Assembly (NCBI RefSeq): GCF_039862785.1
Contig: NZ_CP156795.1
Span: forward strand, 1,550,001 to 1,614,000
DNA length: 64,000 nt
Direction of reading: 5' to 3'
From: Acinetobacter sp. ANC 7912
Lineage (GTDB): Bacteria; Pseudomonadota; Gammaproteobacteria; Pseudomonadales; Moraxellaceae
The position numbers were made by a program, and so were the translations under genes. Within the stretch, counting starts at the first letter, position 1. Every line of letters starts with the position of its first letter. The notes under the pieces are model-generated. The model did no database searches, had not been told where the DNA came from, and saw only the letters and a program-made list of their open reading frames with translations. Below, in pieces: positions 62,566-64,000 of this stretch.

Positions 62566-63318
62566 CTAGAATCTAAAACCATAATGCTGGTAAATTTCTC
62601 TGGCTTTGGCATGATGACTCATAAAGCGCATTAGTTTCATGGCATCAGCATTTCGAATCCCCAATTGGGTTACTGCGATTGGATAAACGATCCGGCTGTG
62701 ACTATGGGGTGGGAAGATACCGGCAATTTTGACTTTCTTGCTTTGCAATGCATCGGTTTTATAAACGATCCCTGCCTGACATTCACCACGCTCGACCAAA
62801 GCCAAAGTTGCACGGGCATTGTCAGTTCCGACAATTCGGCCATTCAGGCTGTGCAGCCAATTGAGTTTGCTTAAACTCTGTTTAGCATATTTCCCAACCG
62901 GCACCGACTCCATTTGCCCGGTACATAAATGCCCCTGAAAGGACTGTGCAAAATTAAATTGAGGACTGGCCTGGAATTTTTGCTTGGAATAAATGGGATT
63001 AATCAGAACCAGCTGATTGCTCAACAGAGGCTTGACCTGTGCTTTAACCACCTTTTGCTTATTTACAAGATAATTCATCCAGTCCTGATCGGCTGAAAAG
63101 AAAATATCACTCGGTGCGCCCGCTTCAATCTGTCTTGCGAGGGCTGAAGAAGCCCCAAACACAGGGACAACTTTCACTTGGGGATGTTGTTTGACAAATA
63201 GCTGCACGATATCCGTCACGGCATTGGTCAAGCTAGCTGCGGCATAAATTCGTACCGTTCCCGCCTCAGCAACAGGTATTAGGCTGCATACCCCCAAACT
63301 GAAAAATATATTCTTCAA
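62566..63318 (-). CDS. modA: Molybdate-binding periplasmic protein
   Basis: The protein has a signal peptide MKNIFFSLGVCSLIPVAEAG when the TTG at 63318 is taken as start (about 250 residues). The longer ORF from 63405 overlaps moeA and gives an unlikely N-terminus. ModA features are visible: VRIYAAASLTNAVTDI, FGASSALARQIEAGAPSDIFFSAD and the GTDNARATLALVERGECQAGIVYKTDA block. It captures molybdate in the periplasm for ModBC. It is 17 bp after the moeA stop. Confidence 0.88.
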   Translation of the reverse strand: MKNIFFSLGVCSLIPVAEAGTVRIYAAASLTNAVTDIVQLFVKQHPQVKVVPVFGASSALARQIEAGAPSDIFFSADQDWMNYLVNKQKVVKAQVKPLLSNQLVLINPIYSKQKFQASPQFNFAQSFQGHLCTGQMESVPVGKYAKQSLSKLNWLHSLNGRIVGTDNARATLALVERGECQAGIVYKTDALQSKKVKIAGIFPPHSHSRIVYPIAVTQLGIRNADAMKLMRFMSHHAKAREIYQHYGFRF

Positions 63319-63335
63319 GACTGAACCAACGTAAA

Positions 63336-64000
63336 TTAAATAAATAAGCCCTGTAATACTTGCCCTGACTGTATGTTTTGATGGGCTGGAATCCGCACCA
63401 GGCAATTGGCCTGCATCAGGTTACTCAACATATGTGACTGCTGTTTTGGCAAGCTGGACAATTTGAGTATTCCTGTTTCAAAGCTGGCGACCATGCGTAA
63501 CAATCGTTCCCGACTATCCGCTTTCAGATCATGACTAATTACCCCATTAAACCATTGCGGTAACAGCTTTTGGCCCTGTAAAGCATCCATCAAAGTCGCT
63601 ACATAGATTTGCATTCCGACATAGACTGCGCCCGGATTACCCGGCAGCCCTAGTAAATAACATGTGCCTTGCTCGGATCGTTCTGACTTGGCAAAAAACA
63701 TTGGCTTGCCCGGTTTCTGTTTCACTTTCCAGAAGATTTGTTCAAAACCCAGTTTTAGTGCCACCGGACGGACAAAATCATAATCGCCAACCGATACGCC
63801 GCCTGTGGTCAGGATCAAATCATATTGATCGCGTAGATTTGTAAATAAATCACAGACTGCCTGCTCTGTATCAGCCACATGCAGAATATCGACTTGCTGG
63901 TTTCTGGACTGAAACCAGGCCTGAATCAAAGGCGCATTGGCATCAAAGATTTTGCCGGAATTCAGGTCTTCAACTGTTTCGGCGACTTCATCGCCAGTAA
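63336..64000 (-). CDS. moeA: Molybdopterin molybdenumtransferase MoeA (5' end outside the window)
   Basis: Inserts molybdenum into molybdopterin. Only the C-terminal part, about 221 residues, is inside; the frame is open to the window edge, beginning at TGDEVAETVEDLNSGKIFDAN, a MoeA hallmark. The catalytic block LILTTGGVSVGDYDFV and LLGLPGNPGAVYVGMQIYV follow. It is directly upstream of modA in the same direction, so cofactor assembly and molybdate uptake are co-expressed. It does not start at the internal TTG at 63929. Confidence 0.93.
   Translation of the reverse strand, partial: TGDEVAETVEDLNSGKIFDANAPLIQAWFQSRNQQVDILHVADTEQAVCDLFTNLRDQYDLILTTGGVSVGDYDFVRPVALKLGFEQIFWKVKQKPGKPMFFAKSERSEQGTCYLLGLPGNPGAVYVGMQIYVATLMDALQGQKLLPQWFNGVISHDLKADSRERLLRMVASFETGILKLSSLPKQQSHMLSNLMQANCLVRIPAHQNIQSGQVLQGLFI

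Overview
The window looks like chromosomal DNA of an Acinetobacter-type gammaproteobacterium (Moraxellaceae). This rests on the AT-leaning base composition, the overlapping otsB-otsA pair, the betIBA/betT locus, the MarC, TorF-porin and OsmC/YcaO proteins, and the IS66- and IS982-type elements. The assignment is inferred from protein character; no search was run. I saw no rRNA, tRNA, CRISPR array or prophage.

Layout. 0.3-4.1 kb: tatABC behind a Pho-box-like site, followed by a PhoX-type phosphatase with a twin-arginine lipoprotein signal. 4.4-5.5 kb: a VIT1-type membrane protein and the relic of a diguanylate cyclase. 5.5-11.4 kb: a seven-gene Nit1-type operon on the minus strand (DsrE-like protein, nitrilase, radical SAM, GNAT, AIR-synthase-like, small MSMEG_0570-like protein, flavoprotein). 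A divergent sigma-54 activator follows at 11.65-13.6 kb. 13.8-17.2 kb: a GAF-PAS-(LOV-like)PAS-GGDEF-EAL protein and a DUF1826-like protein. 17.6-23.2 kb: a PQQ-type sugar dehydrogenase lipoprotein, a fused PP2C phosphatase/kinase, a formate/nitrite transporter (FNT), cyanase and a metallophosphatase. 23.3-34 kb: a purine-type catabolic island with an amidohydrolase, BMP-type ABC transporter, CDA-type deaminase, two Rieske oxygenases and a LysR regulator. 34-36 kb: a CocE-like hydrolase. 36.2-40.3 kb: a lone TnpB and a complete IS66 element with target duplication. 40.5-44 kb: otsBA and an MFS transporter. 44.2-49.5 kb: an uncharacterised operon (methyltransferase-glycosyltransferase, PIG-L deacetylase, acyl-CoA-dehydrogenase-like) and OsmC-YcaO. 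49.9-57.5 kb: TorF porin, betABI, betT and MarC. 57.8-59.7 kb: an IS982-type element, a P-II protein and a small secreted protein. 59.9-64 kb: an Fsr-like MFS pump, modCBA and the partial moeA.

How it fits together. Nitrogen scavenging is the main theme. The Nit1 operon and the FNT gene both have -24/-12 (sigma-54) promoters, and cynS has a plausible one. A palindrome TATGAAATTTCATA or close variants lies about 85-150 bp upstream of the first two promoters and around the start of the local activator gene. This suggests one activator controls nitrile, nitrite/formate and cyanate functions. The FNT leader RNA also carries two hexaloop hairpins (A1/G4 loops) of the ANTAR/NasT type, the second overlapping an intrinsic terminator. 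That predicts two-step control: sigma-54 initiation, then antitermination. A further perfect copy of the palindrome sits in a gene-free stretch at 17.29 kb, ahead of a possible structured RNA that ends in a terminator.
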